Below are positions 23,901-34,573 of a stretch of DNA of 64,000 bases, piece by piece (position 1 is the first letter of the stretch; every line of letters begins with the position of its first letter). The position numbers and the translations under genes are program-made. The notes under the pieces were generated by a model, which saw only the letters and a list, made by a program, of their open reading frames with translations, did no database searches and was not told where the DNA came from. The DNA lies in assembly GCF_009389715.1 (NCBI RefSeq), contig NC_052394.1, positions 23,869,399 through 23,933,398 of the forward strand. The letters run 5' to 3'. The DNA is from Phoenix dactylifera (taxonomy: Eukaryota; Streptophyta; Magnoliopsida; Arecales; Arecaceae).

Positions 23901-26900
23901 TTGCATATTGTCATTTGGGTTTATTTGCATATTGTCATTTTAGGAGCTTTTTGGAATTATTTTATTTGTAGGGGTTTATTTGTTATTTTGTGACCCTATA
24001 TATATGGGTCCATCCTCATGTTTAGGGTTTAATGAATTAATGAATGAAAATTGGTCTTCTTCTTCCTCCTCCTCTTCTCCTCCTTCCCTTCTTCTCCCCC
24101 TCTCCTCTCCTCTTTCTTCTTCTTCCCCTCCTCTTCTTCCCCCTTCCCTCTCCTTCCTGTAGTTGTCCTGCATCACTTATCAGTGTATTGAATTGAGCCA
24201 CATTATTAATAATCAAATGTGCTTTCAAGCATCTTTTGGAAATTGTTATTTCTATAACATTTTTCTGGATATTAGTAAGACTACTGCAAGGAAGTGTCTG
24301 TAAGAGAAATTATGTTTTTGGTTATTATTTCAAGAATAATATTATTTTAAGCATTTTTTGCAACTTAATATCCTCTCTTCTATCTGTTATTACTAATTCT
24401 GGTAATTGTCCTCCAATACATTGAAATGACTATAAATTAAATTAATGTCCTGCAATTTACAAGATCTATCTTTTCATACAGGATTAAGTACTCCTGCTCG
24501 AGATTACAGCATTCCAGGGTCACATGTGAGCAAGATTTTCACTACCATTGGTTCTGTTGCAAGTCTTGTTTTTGCTTACAATACAGGAATGCTGCCAGAG
24601 ATTCAGGTAGGCATAGCAAATCCCATGTTAAGCCCATAAAATAGCAAAATAAATCTCAGTCTTGAAATTTAATAAAATATAGAATCCCTTTCCTTTTCTA
24701 AACTGGATTTTACAAACTCAAAATTGCATAGCGCCGAGATCCTTGTCTATGATAATCTCTGCTTGCAACAGGCTAACAGGTTTGTGGATCCTTATAGAAT
24801 TCTGTAGTGACATGTTGACATGAATGGAATGGAGACAATGGAAATAGATAGCAAGAATACAGAGAAAAGTTTGGAGATGGGAGGCTAATGTGACTTTCAC
24901 TGATGGGCTTTTTTTTCACCTAATGGCAAGCCATATCAATCATGCTTGTGAAAGTGATTTTGAAACTTTATTGTGCATCTTGCAGTCTAATTTCTGGAGG
25001 ATTTATTAGGGACCATAAAATTTCTACAAACACAAAGGACAAGGATGATTTCTGTCATTTGCTTGGGCACCGGTTGTAAGAGATTTATTTTAAGAAAGAC
25101 TAAAATCATCCATGTCTTATCCCCCAAGCTGTACATTAACAGGTTTGGAATAAATGGGAATAAAATAATATGATTTTTGAGGTCTCTATGCTTGAGGAGG
25201 CATGGACTTGGAGGGTCGTGGCTTTTGATAATTTTGTTAAGCTGGTTGATAAAGCCTATTGAACTAGATGTGTGTTAGGTTGCACTGTCTGTGGATGACC
25301 TAATGTGGGTCCTTGAACTTTCTACATTTTTGCTCTTTTTTTGAGTAAAACGGTAGTGAATGACAACTCATCTTATTGAAGTAATGCAATGTTAAACCTA
25401 TTTTTTTGCTTGTATTCTTTTAATTTGTTTGGTTCTTCTAATACTATATTGTTAATTCTAAATTCCTAGTTATTTTTGGCGTCCTAGTGTTTCCCCCTTT
25501 TCTTTGATAATGCAATTTGACATAAATATTCTCAATAAGGACAAAGAGACAAATTACCACTTATTTTTGGTCTTAATCCACCTATCTCGGAACTGTCAAA
25601 AAATGAATCTGAAGTACGTTACTCTTTCATGAACCAATGAATATCTGTTTATTTTTCAGTTCTTGTAAGCACTTGTAATGAGGTTAGAAAATGCCATTTA
25701 ATTTTTGGATGTTGGATCACCTTTGGATGTCTGGGCAATAGATAAGTTTGCTTCCTGATTTAGGGCTAAGGTTTAATATCTAGTTGGATGGGCAGGCCTT
25801 GAGGCTAAGCAAAGTATATGCTGAAACATTGGTCTGCCAATATTTTAAATTGATGTCAAACCCTGTAGGGTAGGCACACCGTATCTATGTAGAAGTGATT
25901 TGCTTTAGTTATGTTCATTTAATGATACAATAAGCTGTAAAACTGAATTTTGCTTTAGCTATTATTTTGAGGACTAATATGCACAGCTTACCCAGATTAT
26001 ATTTCCCACCGATTTTGCTTACAATAAAGTACCAAATTTTTGTAATGGTAATATGCTCACCCCAGTATCTCTGCTAAAAAGAAAAGATTGAAAATTTATC
26101 TTTCTGAATCTCCATTGTCTTGTTTTATAACAAGATGATGACATATGTTTTGAAATATTGTTATAACAAGATCATAACAACTCTTTCTCATACTCTTTTG
26201 TTCTTCTTACTACAGGCAACGATAAAACCACCTGTCATCAAGAACATGGATAAAGCACTTTGGTTTCAGTTCACTGTTGGTGTCTTGCCATTATATGCTG
26301 TTACTTTTATGGGATACTGGGCTTATGGCTCTTCAACATCAGCATATCTTCTCAATAGCGTCAATGGCCCAACTTGGGTCAAGGCAATGGCCAACATTGC
26401 AGCCTTTTTACATACAGTCATTGCTCTGCATGTACTTTCCCTCGTCCTTGTCATTATTTTTTGCTTTTATTTTCTTCATAATTGAGAAAACGAGTATCCA
26501 CCAGGCAGTTCAAGAAGATAATAGTTCACCTTGAAAACTGTTGACTGCGGTTAATTAGTCTGTAGGTTAGTATGATATTGCATTCTATTGTCTGAAGCTC
26601 ATAGTTGTGCTCTGGAATCCCTCAAAACCTAGTCTCTTCTCTGTTTGCTGGCAGCATGGTAGCTTTTTTCATGGGATGTTGCATGTAATTAATTATAGTC
26701 ATTGTATCCGATGTCTTGACCAGAGAGCAAATAGGCCAGTCATATATGATACATTGCTTCCATCAGTAATAAAATCGGGTGGCATTTCCTTGCTTCCCTT
26801 GTCATAAAAAAAAAAAAATGATATGTTGCTGAACTCATAGTCTTTGACATTCATATAAATGTCTTCTCATATAATTTTCTTGTTTTTTGCATGCAGCTTG

Positions 26901-27331
26901 GCTCTTGAATGGCTATTAGCTTATTAACACCGATCTTTCATTTGTGTCAGATATTTGCAAGTCCGATGTATGAGTACTTGGATACAGAGTATGGGAGAGG
27001 AAAAGGGAGCGCTTTCTCTTTCCATAATGTGTCATTTAGGGTCCTTGTAAGAGGAGGCTACCTTACAGTAAACACATTTGTGGCGGCTCTGCTGCCATTC
27101 CTTGGAGACTTTATGAGCCTGACGGGGGCCTTGAGCGTCTTCCCACTTACATTCGTTCTGGCAAATCACATGTTTTTGACTGTGAAAAAGAAGCAGTTGT
27201 CAGCCTTCAGGAAGGTTTGCCATTGGCTGAATATTGTTGGATTCAGCTGCTTAGCTGTGGTTGCTGCTGTCGCTGCCCTAAGGCTTATTGTTGTTGATTC
27301 AAAAACCTATCATCTATTTGCTGATCTTTGA
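11913..27331 (+). CDS. PROT: Proline transporter (ProT type, AAAP family)
   Basis: An integral plasma-membrane symporter that takes up proline and, in the family, glycine betaine or GABA. Seven coding exons join in frame: 11913-12009, 13072-13296, 13576-13670, 17915-18104, 24482-24606, 26216-26431 and 26951-27331. They total 1329 bases, giving 442 aa, the usual ProT length. Family landmarks are [20 protein letters not shown] near the N-terminus, [74 protein letters not shown] and the C-terminal TYHLFADL. About 11 hydrophobic helices are evident. The start is the first of two adjacent ATGs (11913). Intron 3 holds a truncated LINE (antisense) and intron 4 a young LTR element (sense), so the gene is stretched to over 15 kb; all splice signals remain normal. 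A decayed copy lies at 40.7-42.9 kb. Confidence 0.93.
14218..17105 (-). mobile_element. Truncated LINE (plant L1 type, RNase H clade) in PROT intron 3
   Basis: Antisense to the transporter. From its 5' side it has the C-terminal part of ORF1 (17100-16319, with [11 protein letters not shown] and a long proline/serine-rich tail). ORF2 begins at 16322 with endonuclease sequence ([23 protein letters not shown]). It then jumps near 15840 to post-polymerase sequence ([20 protein letters not shown]) and ends with a zinc-type RT-associated domain and RNase H ([22 protein letters not shown]) at 14243. The run of T at 14218-14227 is its poly(A) tail. Compared with the full-length relative at 43157-49556 it lacks the 5' half of ORF1 and about 700 residues of ORF2, including the whole polymerase, and has stops. 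It is dead. I did not find a clear target duplication. Confidence 0.85.
17106..17400. repeat. Purine-rich low-complexity tract beside the LINE
   Basis: About 250 bases almost entirely A and G on the plus strand (runs of gaaag, ggaag, aaaga). The long open frames over it on either strand are by-products of this composition. It may be part of the LINE's 5' flank or an independent expansion. Confidence 0.7.
19554..19952 (+). repeat. 5' LTR of the intron-4 element
   Basis: 399 bases, TGGTGCGG...CCTGCATCA, with a TATATATA promoter-like stretch near 19776 and a CT-rich 3' half. Confidence 0.93.
20971..21110 (+). repeat. 40-bp GC-rich tandem repeat in the element leader
   Basis: A unit running from GTGCCGCCCCC to CTCCACCGCA recurs at 21011, 21051 and, degenerately, 21091. 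It makes the proline/alanine-rich open frames over 19.8-21.5 kb unreliable as genes. Confidence 0.8.
21933..23870 (+). CDS. Gag-type frame of the intron-4 LTR element
   Basis: Part of the fossil element. It starts [11 protein letters not shown], has a glutamine/asparagine-rich coiled stretch and a retrotransposon gag domain ([20 protein letters not shown]). A CCHC knuckle, [14 protein letters not shown], lies near 22880, and a chromodomain-like end ([10 protein letters not shown]) runs close to the 3' LTR. The enzyme domains of pol are not recognised. Confidence 0.8.
   Translation: MHLRSGRVASHLESPLDMDSKIEALLKAIHETNIQVQNTNAQVQANNAQIHDLTTMSTQVNARLDSMEASLQRVIESQKVSTPHLPGLDEDDTLEQILEQQGSVRQGNFDHRSVPGHHYAYPRPRGPGPIPHVDKGHRHTVEPREPCDPDEDIMRGIRVEAPTFDGRLDPKVFSDWLHEMDHFFEWYNLSENKKVRFARMKLIGRAKLFWQSTEHLLARRHQHEVTDWVEMKERLKEKYLPLNYQDDLLNRWNTKSTFVRRPDTRSTPTGLNSLGSKPSVGSTTHRPPPTAHVTGRDTNGKGMLGEPPKPHSKIRCYKCQGFGHDTSQCANKFFVIAQQEQGGDIDDLEEQIYEPNLDDIQDIEEECDDKPETLGCTHTPPSSLAQSDNESDQSTVSVIGNALAQPIEIDVRISEPAYAFTQHIHKLYQEIHKGIHACTAQYKMQADFHAKEFQTWGYVMIHLKELQSLSIGPFRVLHKDGTDAYAIDFPFDFGHSLTINIKDLVAIPDGSFAAHSHAPDVYPIIDSMPFSFPFTLHRAQKEYIDSILAEQIVFTSDGGIQHFLVRWRGRPRSGYTWIQREEIPPIDPDLLEYYRGFTEPLLSRSTSFHPRRVGADTSASARSAGRHRIQPAQRIPADSASLILF
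23771..24175 (+). repeat. 3' LTR of the intron-4 element
   Basis: 405 bases, same sequence as the 5' LTR apart from a 6-base repeat-length difference near its start. It is followed directly by the target-site copy CTTAT. Confidence 0.93.
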
Positions 27332-27914
27332 AGGTTTCTTAGTTCATTTTCTTAGGTAATCTTAATTTGTGAAGGTTATCATGCCACTGCATAAGTGGTT
27401 TCATATATCAATGCTCTAGATTATGACAGTTATGTTCTTTTGTATGCGGCCAATTCTTCAACATATTATTGGCCTAGACCTACCACTTCTTCAACAAAAT
27501 ACAGACAATTGGACCCGAGTCGGATCCTTTCCAATCTACCCTGTCTAACCCACGGTCGCATGATATCTTAATTCATGCACCGGTCAAAATGAACGGGCAC
27601 ACAGAAACCAGAAACCATAGATTAAGCAGCCACCGTCTGAGTCAAGATGACGCCATTTCAATCTGCTACATCTTCTTCGGGATGGCTCAATTTCAAGCAA
27701 CTCCGGGCCAATAGCTCCACTTAAAATTGCTTCATTCATTGGGATATTTATGGGTCCCAGCTTTTAGAAGGTTCAGTTTACTTTTAGTTAGGAGCCAGGG
27801 AATTCATCTCAGAAGGGCCAAGGAGCCCCATCTTTGTGTCAAAATTCTATTTTCAGCCTACTCCATCCCCATCATCGTGCCTAACCCTGAAATGACCCAG
27901 TTATCCAAGACAGG
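27332..27914. other. 3' flank of the proline transporter, nothing recognised
   Basis: AT-rich sequence that probably includes the transporter 3' UTR. No other feature could be supported. Confidence 0.5.
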
Positions 27915-28013
27915 ATGGGCCTGGTGTTCGGAAAGATGATAGAGGAGACACCCAAGTGCGAAGTCTTCCACTCTTCTCCCAACTGCGAGATCAGGAAGTA
28001 TGCCCTGTTGCAA
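27915..28013 (+). pseudogene. N-terminal fragment of a SOUL heme-binding protein gene
   Basis: From the ATG at 27915 the frame reads MGLVFGKMIEETPKCEVFHS, then SPNCEIRKYA, and then loses resemblance. This matches the start of plant SOUL/heme-binding-like proteins (MGxVFGKIxVETPKYEVxxS..YEIRKY). Only about 33 codons remain and no downstream exon is visible, so it is a truncated remnant. Confidence 0.65.
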
Positions 28014-28109
28014 ACTTCGTGTATGAGCGGCCGTTGTATAAAAAAAAATATATTTAAGAAATTTAAAGCTCATTAAAGAGACAATTATGACTTTGGGCAC
28101 ATATGAGGC

Positions 28110-28500
28110 ATGGGACAGTTACAGCTTATCATAGCACAGGTAGTTATTGCTTATCGAGATGTTAAAGTGTATGCCCGCCTATCTCAATAACTGGCATTAA
28201 CGTCATCCTATATAAAATGCATTCAAAGGATCCTTGTTCTTATGCGATGCTCTTTTATTACTCTTAAGTCTCTATTGTTCCCCGAAATTTCTACCCGGAC
28301 TTAGGCATCAGAGAATTCTTTGCGAGACGGACCTTCAGTATTATTTCTGTTTCTTTCGGATTGGATCTTTTTGTCCGAGCTCCGCCACAATGGACCGCTC
28401 GTCATTTATTCGCAATCAATTCTAATTTAGTATTAACTAGTCGCCAACCTTTATTTATTGGGGATGGATCTTGGCAGGCTTGGTCGCACCCCTACAGATG
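28110..28500 (+). mobile_element. Possible remnant of a Ty3/gypsy LTR end
   Basis: A TATAAAA box (28211) followed by GACTTAGGCATCAGAGAATT (28299-28318) and a GGATCTTGGCAGGCTTGG stretch resembles, from memory, the 3' part of Tat-type LTRs. No boundaries or coding parts were found. It is broken and old, and the call is weak. Confidence 0.25.
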
Positions 28501-28599
28501 AGGCCGCGCTCTAGCCTGATCTTTGAGTTCTGAGCTTGCCTCGGGCCTAGGCCCACCCAGCCCAGCCCATCATACTCGCCGGTTCCGCAGCAAGTCTCT

Positions 28600-28681
28600 C
28601 TGGAAGACCGTAGAATTGTCGCGAACTCGCCAGGCGAGAAGGGCAGAGAAGCTTCGCGAACGATCTGTTCGCTCTATAAAT
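28600..28681 (+). promoter_or_regulatory. Heat-shock promoter of the small HSP gene
   Basis: The segment AGAAGCTTCGCGAA (28647-28660) is a run of alternating nGAAn/nTTCn units, a heat-shock element, and further GAA/TTC modules lie just upstream. A TATA box CTATAAATA (28673-28681) follows about 15 bases on. The coding start lies 130 bases further. This arrangement predicts heat induction by HSF factors. Confidence 0.8.
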
Positions 28682-28812
28682 ATCTCTTTCTCTCTCTCCC
28701 TCTCCTCATCCGCAGAAGTTCCTAAGCATATTCGTCTTGCAGAAGCCATCCGTCGTCTCGATCATCTTTCCCTCTCTATCTTTGCTTTAGTTGGCCGATC
28801 GTTTGGAAGAAA

Positions 28813-29280
28813 ATGTCGCTTATCCCTCGCGGCTGGGGTTTTGGGTCGAGCATCTTCGATCCCTGGGATCCCTTCGAGGGCTTCCCCTTCAACACCTCCC
28901 TTTCCTCCTTCCCTCGTCTTTCCCTTCCTAGCGAGTCATCCGCCTTCGCCAACGCCCGCATCGACTGGAAGGAGACCCCGGAGGCCCACGTCTTCAAGGC
29001 CGACCTCCCTGGCGTCAAAAAGGAGGAGCTGAAGGTGGAGGTGGAGGAGGGCAACGTCCTCCAGATCAGCGGCGAGCGGAGCCGGGAGCAGGAGGAAAAG
29101 ACCGACACGTGGCACCGCGTCGAGAGGAGCAGCGGCAAGTTCTTGAGGCGGTTCCGGCTGCCGGACAACGCGAAGATGGACCAGGTGAAGGCGGCCGTGG
29201 AGAACGGAGTGCTCACGGTGACCGTTCCCAAGGAGGAGGCCAAGAAGTCGGAGGTGAAATCCATCGAGATCTCCGGCTGA
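28813..29280 (+). CDS. Class I cytosolic small heat-shock protein (HSP20)
   Basis: Intronless gene for a 155-aa ATP-independent chaperone that holds unfolding proteins in the cytosol as 12-mers. The N-terminal arm ([20 protein letters not shown]) is typical of class CI. The alpha-crystallin domain spans about residues 47-140 ([20 protein letters not shown]), with the conserved GVLTVTVPK near residue 136. The C-terminus has the IEI motif (IEISG) that contacts neighbouring subunits. Length and start fit the 17-18 kDa class. No defect was seen. The upstream heat-shock elements support stress-induced expression. Confidence 0.95.
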   Translation: MSLIPRGWGFGSSIFDPWDPFEGFPFNTSLSSFPRLSLPSESSAFANARIDWKETPEAHVFKADLPGVKKEELKVEVEEGNVLQISGERSREQEEKTDTWHRVERSSGKFLRRFRLPDNAKMDQVKAAVENGVLTVTVPKEEAKKSEVKSIEISG

Positions 29281-30312
29281 CGGTCCTTTTGAAGGAAAAA
29301 GGTCTAGTGCCGGCGCCCTGTTTGTCTTCAGTCCTCAGTTAAGTGTGACTGGTCGTTTGTTGTTATTAGTGTGAACAGGCTGAAGGGTCTTCCACCTTAG
29401 CACCTACGTCCCCCTGCTGTGTCGTGCTTCGTGGTGGGTTTTGTCTTTCTGGAATGTCAGTTGCAACCTATGTAAATTTTGAACGTGAATGGATGCCACT
29501 TTTTTTTTCTTGATTGATAGTAAAGTGTTCTGTTTTGTTCATCGAACCGTTTGAATTGTATGTCTACCGTGATTTGATCTCTAGAGTGCAGATCTTTTGC
29601 GATGATTGAACTGCTGGTCATTTGATGAATTCATCGAGTGGCTGATTGTAACGTCTGATTCCTTCTATTCTGCGAAGTATTCACGGGATTCTGCTCCTTA
29701 ATCCACGTTTCCCATAGCTTCTGTTTTTAGCATCTTCAACCTCTGCTTCCTGGTTGGGTGGGGAGTGATGATACCTCGACAAATTAAGGGAGGGCAATCG
29801 TATAACAAGATCTTCAAGAGAAAAAAAACGATGCCATCATTCCTTCTTGTATTTTTCAATAAAGCATCAATCCCTTCTTCCTTATTGTCACCATAAAACG
29901 TCGCATGGGCGTGCATCAAGGATGAGGACGGTCATGTGTGATCTCTCCGATTTCTTTCATCGGTCGGATCGATTTGGACTTGAAACAACTTTGAACAACC
30001 TAAGATGGTCGGAATTATGAGGTTTAGTAGGAGTCGGAGGGCGGATGGTGGGAGTGGATGGATGCCGGTCATGGGCAATACACTCAACAGCAATTACCTA
30101 ACACAAGAAAAAATAAAACTCGGAACTTCGAAGCTACCATGCAAAAGCCAATATACCTAGCACACGACAGGGCATTTATTTGATTCATAAGGCACAAGAA
30201 GGTACAAACAACAACAATTACACTCAGCACATTACCTTGACCCATAGGACGGGGATACAGTGTGAAAGAGTATGCCATCGTTCTCTCATTTTTCCATATC
30301 GATGAAGCTCTC
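29281..30312. other. Shared 3' region between the small HSP and SSUH2-like genes
   Basis: The two genes converge here. The first 250 bases probably hold the HSP 3' UTR and the last ones the SSUH2-like 3' UTR. No other feature was recognised. Confidence 0.5.
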
Positions 30313-33300
30313 TCATATCTTCAACCACTCCAAGCAACAACAGAGACCCCAACAAAGCTTCCCAGGATAGTCCCTTATATAAACCTCTCTGCTGTACCCA
30401 ATGATATAAAAACTGAAAGATCGGTTGCCATGAGCCATTGTCACACGTGTGACAGGGACAACAGAGATCATGTGCCTCTCACAAATGACCCTAGCAGAAG
30501 GGGGAACAGGAGACCGTCCGGCAATAACTTCTGAAGAGAACCTATTCAGGAGATAAGAGTCAGCAAAGAAGGCAGGCGTGCATTGGTATGCCTGTATGTT
30601 GCACAGCTGGACACCTCTGGCTCCGTGGAACACCTCATCAGGAACCGAGGCAGCACCACTGGCAGCACTAACTTTTCGGTTTGAAAGGGTCCTCCTGCAT
30701 ATAGAACCAAAAGTAAATGACAAAATTGGCTCTTCAGTTGCTTTCGTATTAATGCATAAGCACATATAGATATACATATCTCCAGGCACTTGTTCCTCCT
30801 TAAATGTGGTCGACTGCTTGCAAGAATGAGTATATATGCGTGTGGGCAAGCACACAAGATGAGATGCTTCTGGTCATTCATGCAAGAGATAAGTATGTGC
30901 AGAGACCATGTATGATATCAACATCCAATAAACTTTTGTTCCATACGGTATCATCTGACAATATTAGTACCAACCCACTTGCTAGAAATTTACAGCAGTA
31001 GGACATGACATAGTTCTTGTAGCTGCCTATCAATATTTTTTTAGGCATAATGTCACAAGAAGGTCCACCGCGGCTGTTCAGATCAATGAATCTCTATCAG
31101 TCCCAAACTAAATCATTGATGGCCAATGGCTCATGACTAGGTTGCAAGAAGAGATGAATGTCTCCTAGGAACAGTACGAATCCTTCCACAGAAGCATGAA
31201 TCTGAACTGTTCTCATGTTATATTTTGTAAATATAACCAAATCTATCATAAGAAAACATCAGAACATGATGTCTTGCATATTTCAGCAACATTATTATAT
31301 TTTTAGCAATATAACATGCAGGTTAAAGCTAAATGCATCAAACAAACAATACCTTGGATGCTCGCCAGCAAGGTGCACTATACGAGAGTCACAGGTTGCT
31401 CTACCAAGTCATAGGCTCCCTAATATCTATTACGTAATGACACTACTAAGCTACCTACTAGGCACGAACACACACACCCACACACACACACAGAGATGAT
31501 AAGCAAATAGAGAGAACAATCCAGTGCAGAGTTGCAGTCTTTATAGGAACAATTCAACCAAGATGCAGTAGCATTGCTAATGCATTCACATATCTAGGAG
31601 TACACCGGTTAAGAAAATATAGTTCAAGTATTACCATTCACATGGTACAACAATTTTGGCATCATAATGTAGCACACATACCATTTAACAAGAGCAATGC
31701 TGCGTGCGAGGAGGGAACCTTGTCCGCTGCATGTCTGACATTTTACGAGCCCGCGTGATCCACAAGTTGCACAAGGTAGCATCCCCTTACCGTTGCAGTT
31801 TGTGCATCTGCAGATAGATTCAAGAAAATCAAACATCTATATGACACCTGCTGAAACATAGGCCCTTTTCTCAGAATGTTTGAAAAGTAAGCTTACACTG
31901 TATCAGATCCATCTCGATGAGCAATTAAACCCCTCCCATAACAGGCAGGGCATTGAGTCATCTGATTTTCCTTGTAACATCCACGTTCTTGGCCAGCATT
32001 GCATGTTGGGCAGGCTATCTCACCTCGACTATCACAACCTGTCAGTTTTCCACAATTTGATAAGTGTTTCAATATTTTACAGTTACAGAAAGATGTCAAA
32101 ATTGTAAAAAAGAATATAAAAACTGTTTTTTATTGGGTGAACAGAACATCAAGTCTAAACTGTACAAAAAAGGAAGGAATCACTCTTTACACTTTGTTTC
32201 AAATAAGACATGCCAATCCTTAACCAGACTCCTAAAATTTAGCCCATTTTAAGTTTTTTTTAAAAAATATTTGTTTTGGGCATCTAGGGAGAGTAATGAA
32301 GGGATCAACACAATGTAAGTGATTTCAGTAAAAAAAAGGAATTCAGAATATTGAATGCCCAAATTCAGATCTGGCATGCCTCAGGATTTTGATCTTAGGT
32401 TGATATTTTCTTCTCTTCTCTTCTCCCATTTGAGTTTTTCTTAGGTTGATATTTTGATCATGGACATAAGCCACCATGTCCTCATAAGTTTTCAAACTTG
32501 AATAATAGAAATATATGATGATTTTGTATTTAATTGTCATAAATATAATGTACCATGCCATGTATTTGACATATCAGTTTTAGGATACATGTCACTTAAC
32601 CTGAAATCATATGTCCTGCCCCTTAAAGAGCACTTACGCTAAAAATAAGAAATTAAAATTATTAAATGCTATACTCAGTCTGATAAACATGGATGATAGG
32701 GTTAAAACAAAAAGGGAAAAAAACTCAATGCAAAAAATATTTGAGAATAAGATCATAATAGTTTTACATGTCAGGGAATTTACCAAATAGGGTTATCATT
32801 AAGTACTTAAGACGTATATTCAAAAATGAATGCACACCACATAAAAGTAACATTAAGTAGCTAGAAATATAAGAATGTGATACTCTTACCCTATCAGTCA
32901 TAACTCATAATCAGCACCACTCAACACTAAGATGACTAGCATAACGCAAGCAGCAGTCCACTAGGATATATTATCTTATGTTGTATATTAAACATATTAC
33001 TAGTAAAGGATATCGTCAACTATGTTGCATCTCGTTCATGCCCTTTTGTTCCAAAAAGCAGTTACGTTTTGTTCCATTTAGAAAAGTTACATCTAGCCCA
33101 CAAGGACAAGATGAAAATAGCAAAAATATGAGGATTGTGGGGTGGAAGTCTGGTAGAAAAGGATAAACAGGAGTAAGTCTCAGCATATAAAAGGATCTTA
33201 GAGCCTATAAGGTGGCATCGATTTACGAGAGAGAGAGAGAGGGGGGGGGGGGGGTGATCTTGCATAGCAGTTGAAGGGGTAAAAAAAGAAGATTGTAAGA

Positions 33301-34530
33301 TCAAAGAAGAGTTGGATGAAATAACTTGAATATACTTTCACCTTGGAGGACTTGGTTTCAGACAGGTAGATATGGTTGCGTAGCAGTCAAAAAGACAGCT
33401 GCAAACTAAAGGAAAAGGAGTACTTGTTTCTGTATATACTTCGTTATATAAAAGGCTGGCATATTCCTCCTCCCAAATGTCAGCTTTAACAGTTAATAAT
33501 AAAAAAATTGATGGTTAAGAAAATTTCAAAATAATGTTGCCATTTCCCAGAAATGATGTCAACCCAATTAGTCACGAATATGAAGAGTATACCTTGAACT
33601 GTAAAACTTATGCAGAAACTGGCGAAGCCAATGAATTTTTACAACAAAGCTTTCAGAGTATATGCTATGATCTGAAGTATCAGTTCATGGATTCTTACCC
33701 GAGCATTTCTCGATAGCTTCAGAATGAGGAATCTTAACTTTTGTTTCTTTGTGTGACACAAAGAGAAGTGGAAATTCGGACCTAAGATCCAATTCCCATA
33801 TGCCAAGTTCTGGCCCCCTATCTTTGCCATCAATTTTCCCACCCAGGTATGGCTCTGTTTCTCTTATAATTTCTCTCTCTTCCATGAAAGTTTCTAGAGT
33901 CCCCATATACACATTGCAGTCTTCGATGGCACAAATTTTCCATCTCCGGGCGGGTCGACTTCCCCAGCAACAACGATGCCCAACGTGATCCATAAGTAAC
34001 TGCCGAATTTCCACCTCATCCAAAATTTCCCTATAAGATATTATTTTATGCATCATATGAGAATATTATTTTTGGAAAATTCAAGAAAAACGATTTTATG
34101 AAACTAAAAGACGTAAGTAAAATTGCTAAAGAGTGTAAAGGCAAAAACCTTTTACCATATCAATTATTTTAGCAACATATGGTGTACAAGTCAGGGTGTA
34201 AAACTTCAGATGTGTGATCTGATTAGAATGCAAAGCACAGCTTCAACAAGAGAACAGTAAATTTTCAGTGAAATTACAATACACCATAAGAACCTCATGT
34301 TAAACTAGCACCTGCAGATGGAATATAAATCACAAATAGATGGTCTTTGCTTCAATTATCTGCTATCTGTGAGGACAGATAGAGATGAGCAAGCACCGGA
34401 AAGGCAGAAGTTCTCTAAACCTATTCTTGTAGTGGAAAATAGTCAGCTATTGACACCCTTGGCATGCAATGCTTTATTAACCCCTCCGCCACCCGCAGAG
34501 CGTGAGTGAGAGCGAGCGAGCGAGCGAGCG

Positions 34531-34573
<43 letters not shown>

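Larger units (their letters stand above)
19554..24175 (+). mobile_element. Young LTR retrotransposon, non-autonomous Ty3/gypsy type, in PROT intron 4
   Basis: The element is bounded by TG...CA LTRs and an exact 5-bp target duplication CTTAT (19549-19553 and 24176-24180). The 5' LTR (19554-19952) is followed at 19957 by TGGTATCAGAGC, a primer-binding site matching initiator methionine tRNA. The internal part has a long GC-rich leader and one long frame (21933-23870) with a gag-type region, a CCHC knuckle and a chromodomain-like tail. Reverse transcriptase is not recognisable, so the element is broken and would depend on a relative. The two LTRs look identical apart from one short repeat-length difference, so the insertion is recent. 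It lies in the same direction as the transporter. Confidence 0.9.
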
